DNA from: Prauserella marina
Lineage (GTDB): Bacteria; Actinomycetota; Actinomycetes; Mycobacteriales; Pseudonocardiaceae
DNA length: 64,000 nt
Direction of reading: 5' to 3'
NCBI RefSeq assembly: GCF_002240355.1
Contig: NZ_CP016353.1
Span: 6,053,001 to 6,117,000 of the forward strand
In this document: in pieces, positions 42,895-52,725 of the stretch
Layout: every line of letters begins with the position of its first letter
Position numbering within the stretch: the stretch's first letter is position 1
Notes under the pieces: generated by a model
Told to the model about the DNA's origin: nothing
Database searches by the model: none
The model's input: the letters and a program-made list of their open reading frames with translations, nothing else
Program-made: the position numbers and the translations under genes

Positions 42895-43959
42895 ATGACA
42901 GCGGTAGAACTCGGGACGCCCCGGGTCCCAGGCAGGCACGCGATGGCGAGCGCACCGCGCCCTGACAACCCCGCGCTCATCGACACGTTCGGCAGGGTCG
43001 CGACCGACCTCCGGGTCTCCTTGACGGACAAGTGCAATCTGCGCTGCACCTACTGCATGCCGGCCGAGGGCCTTGATTGGATGCCGGGCGACGAACTGCT
43101 CGGCGACGAGGAACTACTCCGGCTCATGGGCATCGCGGTGCGACTGCTGGGAGTCACCGACATCCGGCTCACCGGCGGCGAACCGCTCTTGCGGCCGAAC
43201 CTTGAGAAGCTGGTGGCCGGAATGGCCTCGCTCGAACCGCGACCGAAGCTGTCGATGACAACGAACGGCATCGGTTTCGCCAAGCGCGCCAAGGCATTCG
43301 CCGAGGCGGGGCTCGACCGCATCAACGTGTCCCTCGACTCGATCGAAAGGGCCACCTTCGAGCGCATCACGCGGCGAGACCGGTTGCGGCACGTGCTCGA
43401 CGCGCTCGCCGAGGCACACGCGGCAGGACTCACGCCTGTCAAGATCAACGCGGTGCTCATCAGGGGGGTCAACGATCACGAAGCCGCGGGACTGTTGCGG
43501 TTCGCGCTCGACAACGACTACCGGTTGCGGTTCATCGAGCAGATGCCGCTCGACGCCCAGCACGGATGGAACCGGCAGGAAATGATCACCGCCGACGAAA
43601 TACTCGACCTGCTCGGCGCCGAGTTCACGCTAACTCCGAGCCCTGCCGAACGCGGCGGGGCGCCGGCCGAACGCTGGCTCGTCGACGGCGGGCCAGGTGA
43701 GGTCGGGGTCATCCCTTCGGTCAGCAGGCCGTTCTGCGGAGCCTGCGAGCGCACGCGGCTCACCGCGGACGGCGCGGTCCGCTCCTGCCTTTTCTCCACG
43801 ACCGAGACGGACCTTCGCGGCCTCCTCCGCGGTGGCGCGTCGGACGAGGACATCGCGGAGGCTTGGCGCGGCGCCATGTGGGGAAAGCTCGCGGGCCACG
43901 AGATCAACGAGGCGGGCTTCGCGCAGCCGATCCGGCCGATGAGCGCCATCGGCGGCTGA
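42895..43959 (+). CDS. moaA: GTP 3',8-cyclase MoaA
   Basis: The 354-residue radical-SAM enzyme makes the first intermediate of molybdenum cofactor from GTP with MoaC. The N-terminal cluster cysteines are C47, C51 and C54 in TDKCNLRCTYCMP, with LTGGEPLLR as the SAM-binding GGE loop. The C-terminal cluster uses C281, C284 and C298 in FCGACERTRLTADGAVRSC. The essential terminal GG dipeptide is present. ATG 42895 may be leaderless, since TACGCT lies seven bases upstream. It is divergent from the mod operon. Confidence 0.96.
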   Translation: MTAVELGTPRVPGRHAMASAPRPDNPALIDTFGRVATDLRVSLTDKCNLRCTYCMPAEGLDWMPGDELLGDEELLRLMGIAVRLLGVTDIRLTGGEPLLRPNLEKLVAGMASLEPRPKLSMTTNGIGFAKRAKAFAEAGLDRINVSLDSIERATFERITRRDRLRHVLDALAEAHAAGLTPVKINAVLIRGVNDHEAAGLLRFALDNDYRLRFIEQMPLDAQHGWNRQEMITADEILDLLGAEFTLTPSPAERGGAPAERWLVDGGPGEVGVIPSVSRPFCGACERTRLTADGAVRSCLFSTTETDLRGLLRGGASDEDIAEAWRGAMWGKLAGHEINEAGFAQPIRPMSAIGG

Positions 43960-44112
43960 CCCGCGCCCCGGACGCCGAGATCCGCATTCGCGCGACGGGA
44001 CGGACCGCCGATGACGGTGCCGATGCGCTCAGCACAACAACTAGGCTTGCCTGGGGAAGCTCCACGATCGCGAGGCAGCGGTGGAGCGCCGACGACGTGA
44101 AACGGATGTCGC

Positions 44113-44481
44113 ATGACACAGTCCAGTCCGCGCGCAGCCAGTGAAACCAGCGGTCCGATCGTGCCGGACGCTCCGGCAGGCGGCAGGGGCAACGGCTCCG
44201 CCGCGATCGAGAAGGTGGAACAACACGCGACAACGGTGCTGGTCCGTTACTTCGCCTCCGCACGAGCCGCGGCAGGGGTCGAAGAGGAATTCCTCCAGCT
44301 CAGCCCCGGCGCGTCCGTGGAGGACGCCATTGCCGAACTGAGGCTGCTGCACCCCGCCGAGCTGCCGAGGGTGCTCGACGCCGCCAGCTTCCTCCTCGAC
44401 GGGATCGCGGTCCGCGACATCACTCGGGAACTCCCCGACGGGGCGGAACTGGACGTGCTGCCACCGTTCGCGGGCGGCTGA
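44113..44481 (+). CDS. moaD: Molybdopterin synthase sulfur carrier MoaD
   Basis: The 122-residue protein has the MoaD/ThiS ubiquitin-like fold in its last 85 residues (TTVLVRYFASARAAAGVEEEFL, SVEDAIAEL) and ends with the sulfur-accepting PPFAGG glycines. The first 37 residues are a low-complexity extension; a later start is possible. It donates sulfur with MoaE to cyclic pyranopterin. The partner MoaE is encoded 1.6 kb away as a fusion with Mog. It lies 153 bases after moaA on the same strand. Confidence 0.92.
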   Translation: MTQSSPRAASETSGPIVPDAPAGGRGNGSAAIEKVEQHATTVLVRYFASARAAAGVEEEFLQLSPGASVEDAIAELRLLHPAELPRVLDAASFLLDGIAVRDITRELPDGAELDVLPPFAGG

Positions 44482-44930
44482 CCCGCGGCGGCATCACGCT
44501 TTGGCGTGGTCGCGCCCCACTTTCTCGTGTTCCCCGGAAGGGGCAGGGCGCGAGAGTATTCTCGCTGTTCAGGCGGTTCTTGAGGGCGAAGTTGTTCGTC
44601 AGAACCGGTAGGGCGACGTTCTTCAGGTTGCGAGCCGACAAGCCGGGTACCCGAGTGTCGCCATTCCTCGGCTCAGGGTCGGTGACGGATGTCGCCGAAA
44701 TGCGCATCGTGGTCCCCTGATCACCGTCTGCTGGAACGGTTTCCGGGTCGGCGCACGCGGCGCACGGCCCCCATTCGCCGCGCCAAGTGGCCGTCACAAA
44801 CGGAGCATTCGAGCGCAAACGACGTGACACAAGCCTCACTTTCCGTGAAATATCTCGACTAGGAAACGGCTCGATAACGACAATCTGACCTGCGAAAACT
44901 CTGGAATCGCTCAAGGTTGCGCGTTGTTAC
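44482..44930. other. Long intergenic region between moaD and the rpfA promoter
   Basis: No gene is convincing here. Right after moaD lie small hairpins: CACGC-TTTG-GCGTG (44495-44508), GCGAGA-GTAT-TCTCGC (44550-44565), and CGGTTCT/AGAACCG (44574-44580 with 44601-44607) enclosing CGAA/TTCG. The first may terminate moaD. A minus-strand reading frame starting at 44707 keeps a coding-like third-base bias for about 50 codons but runs antisense into moaD. A plus-strand frame over the same part is open too. The region may hold a small gene, a decayed one, or structured RNA. Confidence 0.4.
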
Positions 44931-44946
44931 TGTGATCTAGGTCACG
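44931..44946. promoter_or_regulatory. CRP/Cmr-like operator upstream of rpfA
   Basis: TGTGATCTAGGTCACG matches the CRP-family dyad TGTGA-N6-TCACA at nine of ten defined bases. It is 262 bases upstream of the rpfA start. In M. tuberculosis the cAMP-responsive CRP (Rv3676) is known to bind such a site before rpfA, so the position in this homologous locus supports a real operator. Confidence 0.75.
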
Positions 44947-44953
44947 TGCTTAA

Positions 44954-45865
<912 letters not shown>

Positions 45866-45937
45866 CCCGTTAGCGGTCAGATGCGTCAGCAACACAATGG
45901 CGCGGGTGCCGGCTGATTTCCCGATCATCGCCGGCAC

Positions 45938-45978
45938 GCGAGGGCCCCACCGTGTCCCCCGGACGGTGGGGCCCTCGC
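45938..45978. terminator. Terminator between rpfA and mog-moaE
   Basis: GCGAGGGCCCCACCGT (45938-45953) pairs perfectly with 45963-45978 around a nine-base loop. It is the only hairpin between the convergent rpfA and mog-moaE genes and can serve both strands. Confidence 0.85.
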
Positions 45979-46060
45979 CCATTCCAGGGGTCTGCTGATT
46001 CGCCGACACCGGAAGCGCCCAGCGCTTCGGTCAGCGGAGTCAGCGCGTTTCGAACAGTCG

Positions 46061-47002
46061 TCAGGGCGAGTTGACCCACTCGTCGGTGCCATCGGTGAAC
46101 TTCTGGTGCTTCCACACCGGCAGCCTGGCCTTCACCTCGTCGACGAGCTCCGCACAGGCTGCGAACGCCTCGGCGCGGTGGTCGGCGGCAACCGCGCAGG
46201 CCAGCGCCACGTCGCCGATCTCAAGAGCGCCGAGCCGGTGGCTCACGGCGACCGCGCGCAGTCCGGGCCTGTGCCCGGCGACCTCGGCGACGACCCTGGC
46301 AAGCACCTCGCCCGCGCTCGGGTGCCCCTCGTAGAACAACGACGTGACCGACCGGCCGTCGTCGTGGTCGCGAACGACCCCGCCGAAGGAGACGACCGCG
46401 CCGGCACCGGCGTCCCTGACGAGCTGGGCATGCTCGTCGACGGACAACTCGGTCTCCGTCACCTGGGCGAGCGCGACCCTCGCGGGGGCGCCACCGCTGT
46501 CAGGAGGAGTGACCGGTTCGGCGTTCCTCGGGTGATCTCCGCCGGCGAGCTGGTCGACCGCGTGGTCGAGCACGTCGGCAAGCACGTCGAGCCCGTCGTT
46601 GACCCCACCGCGAGAACCGGGAAGGTTGACGATCAGCGTGCTGCCCGCGACACCCGCCGTGCCGCGCGAGAGCATCGCGGCCGGCACTTTGTCCCGCCCT
46701 GCCGCGCGTACGGCGTCGGCGAGACCGGGAAGTTCGAGTTCCAGCAGTCCGGCTGTGGCTTCCGGAGTGCGATCGGTAGGCGAGATTCCGGTTCCGCCGG
46801 TCGTGATGATGACGTCGACGCCGTCGGCAAGGCTCTCCCGCAGCGCCCTCGCGACCGGCTCACCGTCGGCGACCACAAGCGGCTCCGGCACGTCGTAGGA
46901 GCGCTCGGTCAGCCATTTCGCGATGATCGGTCCGGTCTGGTCGGCATACACTCCCGCGGCTGCCCTGTTCGAAGCCACGATCACCCTGGCTGTGCGCGTC
47001 AT
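46061..47002 (-). CDS. Fused molybdopterin adenylyltransferase (Mog/MoaB) and molybdopterin synthase MoaE
   Basis: 313 residues carry two molybdenum cofactor enzymes. Residues 1-155 are Mog/MoaB: ITTGGTGISPTDRTPEAT (65-83) and VNLPGSRGGVNDGL (125-138), which adenylylate molybdopterin. Residues 175-313 are MoaE: GAGAVVSFGGVVRDHDDGRSV, VSHRLGALEIGDVA and LPVWKHQKFTDGTDEWVNS with the catalytic lysines near 298 and 301. The linker (156-175) is proline-rich. In M. tuberculosis mog and moaE2 are adjacent separate genes, so this looks like a fusion of neighbours. ATGA overlap couples it to moaC. Confidence 0.93.
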   Translation of the reverse strand: MTRTARVIVASNRAAAGVYADQTGPIIAKWLTERSYDVPEPLVVADGEPVARALRESLADGVDVIITTGGTGISPTDRTPEATAGLLELELPGLADAVRAAGRDKVPAAMLSRGTAGVAGSTLIVNLPGSRGGVNDGLDVLADVLDHAVDQLAGGDHPRNAEPVTPPDSGGAPARVALAQVTETELSVDEHAQLVRDAGAGAVVSFGGVVRDHDDGRSVTSLFYEGHPSAGEVLARVVAEVAGHRPGLRAVAVSHRLGALEIGDVALACAVAADHRAEAFAACAELVDEVKARLPVWKHQKFTDGTDEWVNSP

Positions 47003-47478
47003 GCGTCGTCCTCTCGCCGCCAGCTTCCTGTCTTTCCGCCGTCCTTGGTCTCAAGACGTACCCCGTCGAGCGTCGCGGCGGGGTCGACCGCCTTGATCAT
47101 GTCGTGCAGGGTGAGTCCGGCGACGGCGACCGCGGTGAGTGCTTCCATCTCGACGCCGGTGCGGTCGCTGGTGCGCGCGGTCGCCGTGATGTGCACGCTG
47201 TCGGGTTCCAGCTCGAACTCGATGTCGACCTTGGTCAGCGCGATCTGATGGCACAACGGGATCAGTTCCGACGTGCGCTTCGCTCCCATGACGCCTGCGA
47301 TTCTGGCCGTGGCCAGCGCGTCCCCTTTGGGGAGGCCGCCAGCCGAAAGCAGGCCGAGCACCTCCGCCGTGGTGCGCACCCTGCCACTGGCCACCGCCGT
47401 GCGCGCGGTGACCGCCTTCGCGGAGACGTCGACCATGCGGGCGGTGCCCTTCTCGTCGACGTGGCTCAGTTCACTCAC
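46999..47478 (-). CDS. moaC: Cyclic pyranopterin monophosphate synthase MoaC
   Basis: The 159-residue enzyme converts the MoaA product to cyclic pyranopterin phosphate. The family is clear from LSHVDEKGTARMVDVSAK, KGDALATARIAGVMGAKRTSELIPLCHQ, TGVEMEALTAVAVAGLTLHDMIKAVD with the active-site D, and the ending TKDGGKTG. It overlaps the malic enzyme gene upstream (ATGA) and mog-moaE downstream (ATGA), giving a tight three-gene operon in the order malic enzyme, moaC, mog-moaE. Confidence 0.96.
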   Translation of the reverse strand: MSELSHVDEKGTARMVDVSAKAVTARTAVASGRVRTTAEVLGLLSAGGLPKGDALATARIAGVMGAKRTSELIPLCHQIALTKVDIEFELEPDSVHITATARTSDRTGVEMEALTAVAVAGLTLHDMIKAVDPAATLDGVRLETKDGGKTGSWRREDDA

Positions 47479-48884
47479 GACGTCGAGGCTACTTCTTCCT
47501 TCGCTTCTTTCTGCGCGGCCGTCTTGACGGCGTCGGCGACGGCTGGAGCGACGGCGGCGTCGAAGACGCTCGGCACGATGAACGACGCGTTGAGCCTGTC
47601 GTCGACGACGTCGGCGATGGCATTGGCCGCCGCGAGCAGCATGTCGTCGTCGATGTGGTGCGCTTGGGCGTCGAGCAGACCGCGGAACACCCCTGGGAAC
47701 GCCAGTACGTTGTTGATCTGGTTCGGGTAGTCGCTGCGTCCGGTCGCGACGACGGCGGCGTGTTTCTGCGCTTCGAGCGGGTCGATCTCAGGGTCGGGGT
47801 TGGCGAGCGCGAAGACGACGGCGTCGTCGGCCATGGTCGCGACCTGTTCGGCTCCGAAGAGGTTCGGCGCGGAAACGCCGATGAACACGTCCGCGCCGAC
47901 GAGCGCGTCGTGCAGAGTGCCCGACACGTTGTCCTTGTTGGTGTGCTCGGCGACCCAGCCGAGACTGTCGTCGAGATTGGACCGGCCGGGGTGCACGATG
48001 CCGTCGATGTCGGCGGCGATGATGTCGGCAGGCGACTTGCGCAGCAGCAGCCGGATGATGGCCGACCCGGCCGCCCCGACTCCGCTGACGACGATCCTGC
48101 ACTTCTCGATCGGCTTGTTCACCACGCGCAGCGCGTTGCGCAGCGCGGCGACCACCACGATGGCCGTTCCGTGCTGGTCGTCATGGAAGACGGGGATGTC
48201 GAGCTGCTCGCGCAGTCTCGCCTCGATCTCGAAGCACCTCGGCGCGGCGATGTCCTCAAGGTTGATACCCGCGTAGACAGGGGCGAGCGCCTTGACGATG
48301 CGGATGATCTCCTCGGTGTCCTGGGTGTCGAGACACACCGGCCACGCGTCGACGCCCGCGAACTTCTTGAACAGCGCCGCCTTTCCCTCCATCACCGGCA
48401 ACGCGGCCGCTGGGCCGATGTTGCCGAGCCCGAGAACGGCGGAACCGTCGGTGACGACCGCGACGGTGTTGCGCTTGATGGTGAGCCTGCGGGCGTCATC
48501 GGGGTTGGCGGCGATGGCCTGACAGACCCTCGCGACGCCGGGCGTGTAGGCGCGGGAGAGATCGTCCCTGTTGCGCAGCGCGACTTTGGGGTTGACTTCG
48601 AGCTTGCCACCGAGGTGCATCAGGAAGGTTCGATCGGAAACCTTCCTGACGTTCACGCCGGAAAGCGCGTTGAGCGCCTTCGTCATGTCCTCGGCGTGAT
48701 CGGCCGACGAGACGTTGGCCGTGATGTCGACGACGATGGCATCGGAATGGGACTCGACGATGTCGAACGCCGTGAGCACCCCGCCGACCTGGCCAATCGC
48801 CGTGGTCAAATCGCCGGCCGCGCTTGCAGAGGGCGGTGCCTCAAGTCGCACGGTGATGGAATAACCGGGGCCGGGAACCGGCAT
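47475..48884 (-). CDS. NAD-type malic enzyme with N-terminal ACT domain
   Basis: The 469-residue enzyme oxidatively decarboxylates malate to pyruvate. The first 75 residues form an ACT regulatory domain ([30 protein letters not shown]). Then come the malic enzyme motifs [66 protein letters not shown] and [12 protein letters not shown]. The last is the dinucleotide loop, whose acidic residue after the second strand (AADIDG) favours NAD. ATG 48884 follows a GGGGG-type site. It is the first gene of the moaC operon; the metabolic reason is not apparent. Confidence 0.93.
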   Translation of the reverse strand: MPVPGPGYSITVRLEAPPSASAAGDLTTAIGQVGGVLTAFDIVESHSDAIVVDITANVSSADHAEDMTKALNALSGVNVRKVSDRTFLMHLGGKLEVNPKVALRNRDDLSRAYTPGVARVCQAIAANPDDARRLTIKRNTVAVVTDGSAVLGLGNIGPAAALPVMEGKAALFKKFAGVDAWPVCLDTQDTEEIIRIVKALAPVYAGINLEDIAAPRCFEIEARLREQLDIPVFHDDQHGTAIVVVAALRNALRVVNKPIEKCRIVVSGVGAAGSAIIRLLLRKSPADIIAADIDGIVHPGRSNLDDSLGWVAEHTNKDNVSGTLHDALVGADVFIGVSAPNLFGAEQVATMADDAVVFALANPDPEIDPLEAQKHAAVVATGRSDYPNQINNVLAFPGVFRGLLDAQAHHIDDDMLLAAANAIADVVDDRLNASFIVPSVFDAAVAPAVADAVKTAAQKEAKEEVASTS

Positions 48885-48985
48885 GTGCACTACCCCCGCA
48901 TCGAAAAAACGGCCGGATACGGGGAAAACACTAGTCCCGTGACCGGGACCACCGACGGCCAGGACCGGTGACCCGCGGGTAACCC

Positions 48986-49180
48986 CTACGGCGCGTTGTT
49001 GATGACCGTTTCGGGGTGCTCGTACGGAACCGCGGGCAGTGGGAACGTCACCTCGCCGAACGGCGAGAGCGCACCCTGCCGGTCAGCCGCGAGTTCGGAA
49101 ACGGAGTGCTTCTCTCCTTCTGGTGCCTCGGGCCAAGTCGGGTCGATCCGCTTGCTGTTCCGGCTGTCGCCCTTCGCCAC
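48986..49180 (-). CDS. Small conserved protein divergent from the helicase-like gene
   Basis: A 64-residue hydrophilic protein (VAKGDSRNSKRIDPTWPEAPEGE to PAVPYEHPETVINNAP). GTG 49180 has an ideal GGAGG ribosome site six bases before it, which decides this start over longer ones. It lies at the position of mycobacterial Rv0863, a small conserved protein of unknown function between moaC and the helicase-like gene. No motif, signal or cysteine is seen. It is divergent from the next gene by 75 bases. Confidence 0.75.
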   Translation of the reverse strand: MAKGDSRNSKRIDPTWPEAPEGEKHSVSELAADRQGALSPFGEVTFPLPAVPYEHPETVINNAP

Positions 49181-49255
49181 GTCGTCCTCCACACTTCGAC
49201 CAACGATGACCACAGTGTGCCTGATGGCATCACGCACGGGATATCGTGGTTGGCA

Positions 49256-51535
49256 ATGGCCGCACCCACGCTCGCGGAATGGCTACGCTCGGCCACCGAC
49301 GACATGCTGACCGCACTGCTGCGTGCCCGGCGTGATCTCGCGACTCCGCCACCCGCCGATTCCGGCGTGTTGGCGACTCGCGCGGGTACCGCGGGGTCGA
49401 TAGCCCGCGCCTGCGAAAACCTGGACACCGCGACCATCGCCGTACTGGAATGCCTGCTGGTGGCAGGCGCCGACGCCGAGCCGGTGAGCGAACAGGATCT
49501 TGCCGGGCTCATCGGCGGCCAGGAAGCGGATCCGCACGCCGAGGCACGCAGGCTCACCGCCATCAGCTCCGCCCTCGATGCCCTTCGCGGCCTCGCCCTC
49601 GTCTGGGGGACGGCCGATGAGCTGAGCGTCGCCCCCGCTGCCCGCGAGGTGTTCGGGCCGTACCCCGCCGGTTTGGGGACGACGGCGCCCGCGCTCGAAC
49701 CGGCCGAACTCGATCCCGCGCTCGCGGAGGTCGGAGACGACGAGCGGGCGTTGCTGCGCACGCTCGCCGGGGGCCCGCCCATCGGCCGCACGAAGGACGC
49801 CGCGCTCGACGTTCCGCTCGCCTCCGCGACGACACCCGTCCAGAAGCTGCTGGCGAGGAGGTTGTTGCGGCGGCGTGACGATCAGACCGTCGAACTGCCT
49901 GCCGAGCTGGGGATCGTGTTGCGGGGCGGTGTCGTCCATCCCGGCGACGTGCTGACCGAGCCGGAATTGCCGGTGAGCCCGCATCAGCAGTCCACAGTGG
50001 ATCAGGCGGCCGCCGGTGAGGCGATGGAGTTCCTGCGGCACGCCGAAACCCTGCTCCGGCTCTGGTCCACGCAGCCGTCCCCCGTGCTGAAGTCGGGCGG
50101 GCTCGGCGTCAGGGAACTACGCAGGATCGCCCGCGAGCTGGACGCGGACGACACGAGGGCGACGCTGCTCGTCGAGTTGCTTGCCGGTGCCGGACTCGTC
50201 GCGACCAGCGAGGAGGTGAGTTCCGAGTGGGTGCCGACGACACTGACCGATTCGTGGCTGGCCTCTCCGCCTTCGGGTCGCTGGCTCACGCTCGCTCAAG
50301 CGTGGCTCGACCTGCCGCGGCTGCCGGGGCTGGCTGGTGAACGCGACGCGAAGGACAAGGCGCTCGCTCCGCTGTCGGAGGACTTGAGGAGGCCACTCGC
50401 GCCTGCGGGGCGGCGCAGGGTGCTCACCGTTCTCGCCGATCTTCCAGAGGGCGCCGGGGTCAAGAGTGTCGACGAACTGGTCGCGCTGCTTGCGTGGCGC
50501 GCTCCCCGCAGGGGCGGGCGGCTCAGGGACGAGACGGTGCGCTGGGCGATGGCGGAAGCCACCGCGATCGGCGCCGTCGCGCTGGGCGCGTTGACTTCGG
50601 CCTCCGCGGCTTTGCTCGCCGACGACCCACACGGCGCGGCAGCCGCGATGGCGGATGCCATGCCGCGCCCGGTGGGGCACGTGCTGGTGCAGGCGGACCT
50701 GACCGTCGTGGCACCCGGCCCACTCGAACCCGAACTCGCGACGGAGATCATGGCCGTCGCCGATGTGGAGTCGGCGGGTCACGCGACTGTCTACCGGGTC
50801 ACGGAGTCGTCGGTGCGCAGGGCACTCGACAGCGGCAAGACGGCCTCCGAACTGCAAGAACTGTTCCGGACACGGTCGGCGACGCCGGTTCCGCAATCGC
50901 TGGAATACCTCATCGACGACGTGTCCCGGCGGCACGGGCGGCTGCGAGGTGGTGCCGCGGCCGCGTTCCTGCGCTGCGACGACGAGGTGCTGCTGGCCGA
51001 GGTCATGAGCAATCAGGTCGCCTCGCGGTACGAGCTGCGCAAGATCGCCCCGACCGTGCTGGTGAGCCCCTATCCGCTGGCTGAGATGCTGGACGGGCTC
51101 AGGGCGGTGGGGTTCGCGCCTGCGGCGGAAGGTCCCGACGGGCGAACGCTCGACCTCCGACCGAGTGGCCGACGCATACCGTCGCGGGGCAGACAGGTGC
51201 GCAGGATCAGCGAGCCGGGTGCCATCAGCGCCGAGCAACTCGCGGCTGTCATCACCCATCTACGTGCGGGCGACCGCGCGGCGAGCAGCAGAAGAGGGAC
51301 CGTCGTCCGGCTTCCCGCCGGTGGCGGGGCGGACACCTCGGCGACACTGGCGCTGCTGGCGCGGGCCACGCGCGAACAGCGCGAGGTGTGGATCGGGTTC
51401 GTCGACTCGCACGGCACCGCGAGACAACGCGTGGTGACCCCGGTTCGCGTCGGCGGCGGGATGCTGGAGAGCTCGGAAAACGAACGCTACCCACTTCACC
51501 GCATCACCTCCGCCGCCCTCGTCGAAGACGAATAA
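49256..51535 (+). CDS. Helicase-associated (XPB/Ssl2-like and WYL) protein
   Basis: 759 residues corresponding to mycobacterial Rv0862c. The central region around 420-600 has the helicase_C_3/XPB-Ssl2 N-terminal-like domain (VLVQADLTVVAPGPLEPELATEI, ESAGHATVYRVTESSVRRALDSG, TPVPQSLEYLIDDVSRRHG). There is a WYL-like C-terminus (REQREVWIGFVDSHGTARQRVVTPVRVGGG). Walker motifs are absent, so it is not itself a helicase. Its usual partner, an ERCC3-like helicase, is not downstream here. ATG 49256 may be leaderless, with TATCGT eight bases upstream. Confidence 0.88.
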   Translation: MAAPTLAEWLRSATDDMLTALLRARRDLATPPPADSGVLATRAGTAGSIARACENLDTATIAVLECLLVAGADAEPVSEQDLAGLIGGQEADPHAEARRLTAISSALDALRGLALVWGTADELSVAPAAREVFGPYPAGLGTTAPALEPAELDPALAEVGDDERALLRTLAGGPPIGRTKDAALDVPLASATTPVQKLLARRLLRRRDDQTVELPAELGIVLRGGVVHPGDVLTEPELPVSPHQQSTVDQAAAGEAMEFLRHAETLLRLWSTQPSPVLKSGGLGVRELRRIARELDADDTRATLLVELLAGAGLVATSEEVSSEWVPTTLTDSWLASPPSGRWLTLAQAWLDLPRLPGLAGERDAKDKALAPLSEDLRRPLAPAGRRRVLTVLADLPEGAGVKSVDELVALLAWRAPRRGGRLRDETVRWAMAEATAIGAVALGALTSASAALLADDPHGAAAAMADAMPRPVGHVLVQADLTVVAPGPLEPELATEIMAVADVESAGHATVYRVTESSVRRALDSGKTASELQELFRTRSATPVPQSLEYLIDDVSRRHGRLRGGAAAAFLRCDDEVLLAEVMSNQVASRYELRKIAPTVLVSPYPLAEMLDGLRAVGFAPAAEGPDGRTLDLRPSGRRIPSRGRQVRRISEPGAISAEQLAAVITHLRAGDRAASSRRGTVVRLPAGGGADTSATLALLARATREQREVWIGFVDSHGTARQRVVTPVRVGGGMLESSENERYPLHRITSAALVEDE

Positions 51536-51560
51536 CAGCGGCCTCGGCGCCACCGCAAAT

Positions 51561-51638
51561 GAAGCAAGGGAGCTTTGCTGCCGTTTTCCGGAAGCGAGGG
51601 AGCTTTGCTGCCGTTACCCGTTAGTAAGGCTCCCTTGC
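51561..51638. repeat. Short-repeat cluster / terminator after the helicase-like gene
   Basis: GAAGCAAGGGAGCTTTGCTG (51561-51580) and GAAGCGAGGGAGCTTTGCTG (51591-51610), each followed by CCGTT, are 30 bases apart and differ by one base. A third, inverted unit AAGGCTCCCTTGCTG follows (51626-51640). GCAAGGGAGC in the first can pair with GCTCCCTTGC (51629-51638). The same core occurs at 62731-62777. Both sites lie between convergent genes. Confidence 0.75.
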
Positions 51639-51651
51639 TGCCGTTACCGGC

Positions 51652-52725
51652 TCACAGGGCTCGCAGGCCGTCGAGGATGCGGGACATGAAGTCCTGGGAG
51701 GAGCGATCGGTGAGCACGAAGCCGGTCTGATGGATGTCGACGGCGCCGGCGCGGGCGAGATCGTCGACGATCACCTTCACCACGCCAAGCGGAAGCCTCG
51801 CGTACGCGGCGATCTCGGCAATCGAGCGCACCTCGACGCACAGGTCGCAGATGAACTGCTTCTCCGGTGTCTCGGCCGCTTCGTACCGCCGTCCCGACGC
51901 ACTCGTCGAGACGAGGGTGTCGAGGTTCAGCTCCTGCGCGGGCCGGGTGCGCCCACCCGTTCGCGCATAGGGACGTACCAGCGACCTGTGCTCGAACCTC
52001 GGCGGCTCCTGCTGCTCGGCATCGTGCGGCTCAGGCTCGGCAGGTCCGCCCTGCCGCGCGAATCCCCTGCCGGGTTCGACATGCCCTGCCGGTTGTCCGA
52101 ACAGCTCGTGACCGCCAGCCGGAAGGTGCTGCTCTCGCTCGGAAAACGGGGCCTGTTTCCATTCCGGTTCTCGCGCTACCCGCCTCGGCTCGGCTTCCCA
52201 CGGGTCGAATCGCCCGTGTTCCGACAACACGGCCGACTCGAACCTCGGCGTCGTCGGCTGTTCCGGATACCGCTCGAATTCATTCGCCTCGACATCGCCG
52301 GGCCAGATCTCGCGCCCATCCGGCTGCGATCCCGGCAAAGATCGCGATGCCGAGGGCGCCTGTGACTCTGCCACCGGTTGCCGCAACGCCGATGCGGTTT
52401 GCTCGTGCCCCGGCTCCCACTGTTCGAACGGCTGGTCCTGTTCGGGCCGCCGGTGTTTCGCCCTGCCCTGCTGCCGTTGCTGTCTCGGCTGCCGCGCCTG
52501 CTGGGGCTGATGCCGCACGGCAGGCCGTTCCTTGTGCGCCGGCTCCTGTTGAGCACGGCGAACCCGGTCCGTCGGCTGGGCCGCTGGATGCCGCTTGTCC
52601 TGGCGGACGGACTGCCTTCGCGCCAACGCGGGCACACTGCCGAGATCGAATCTGCCAGGCGAATCAAAAGTCTCTCTGCCTGTGCCCTGATGCAGTGCTT
52701 CCCATTCGTCCACAGCGTTATCCAC
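51652..52725 (-). CDS. DUF742 protein with long Q/R/P-rich N-terminus (second copy)
   Basis: 357 residues. Only the last 115 are the conserved DUF742 winged-helix-like domain: [59 protein letters not shown] and the ending [12 protein letters not shown]. The first 240 residues are low-complexity, rich in glutamine, arginine, proline and glutamate. It overlaps the second roadblock gene by eight bases. With that gene it forms an extra module behind the conservon, without its own kinase or GTPase. DUF742 members partner roadblock proteins and small GTPases in signalling complexes. Confidence 0.88.
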   Translation of the reverse strand: MDNAVDEWEALHQGTGRETFDSPGRFDLGSVPALARRQSVRQDKRHPAAQPTDRVRRAQQEPAHKERPAVRHQPQQARQPRQQRQQGRAKHRRPEQDQPFEQWEPGHEQTASALRQPVAESQAPSASRSLPGSQPDGREIWPGDVEANEFERYPEQPTTPRFESAVLSEHGRFDPWEAEPRRVAREPEWKQAPFSEREQHLPAGGHELFGQPAGHVEPGRGFARQGGPAEPEPHDAEQQEPPRFEHRSLVRPYARTGGRTRPAQELNLDTLVSTSASGRRYEAAETPEKQFICDLCVEVRSIAEIAAYARLPLGVVKVIVDDLARAGAVDIHQTGFVLTDRSSQDFMSRILDGLRAL

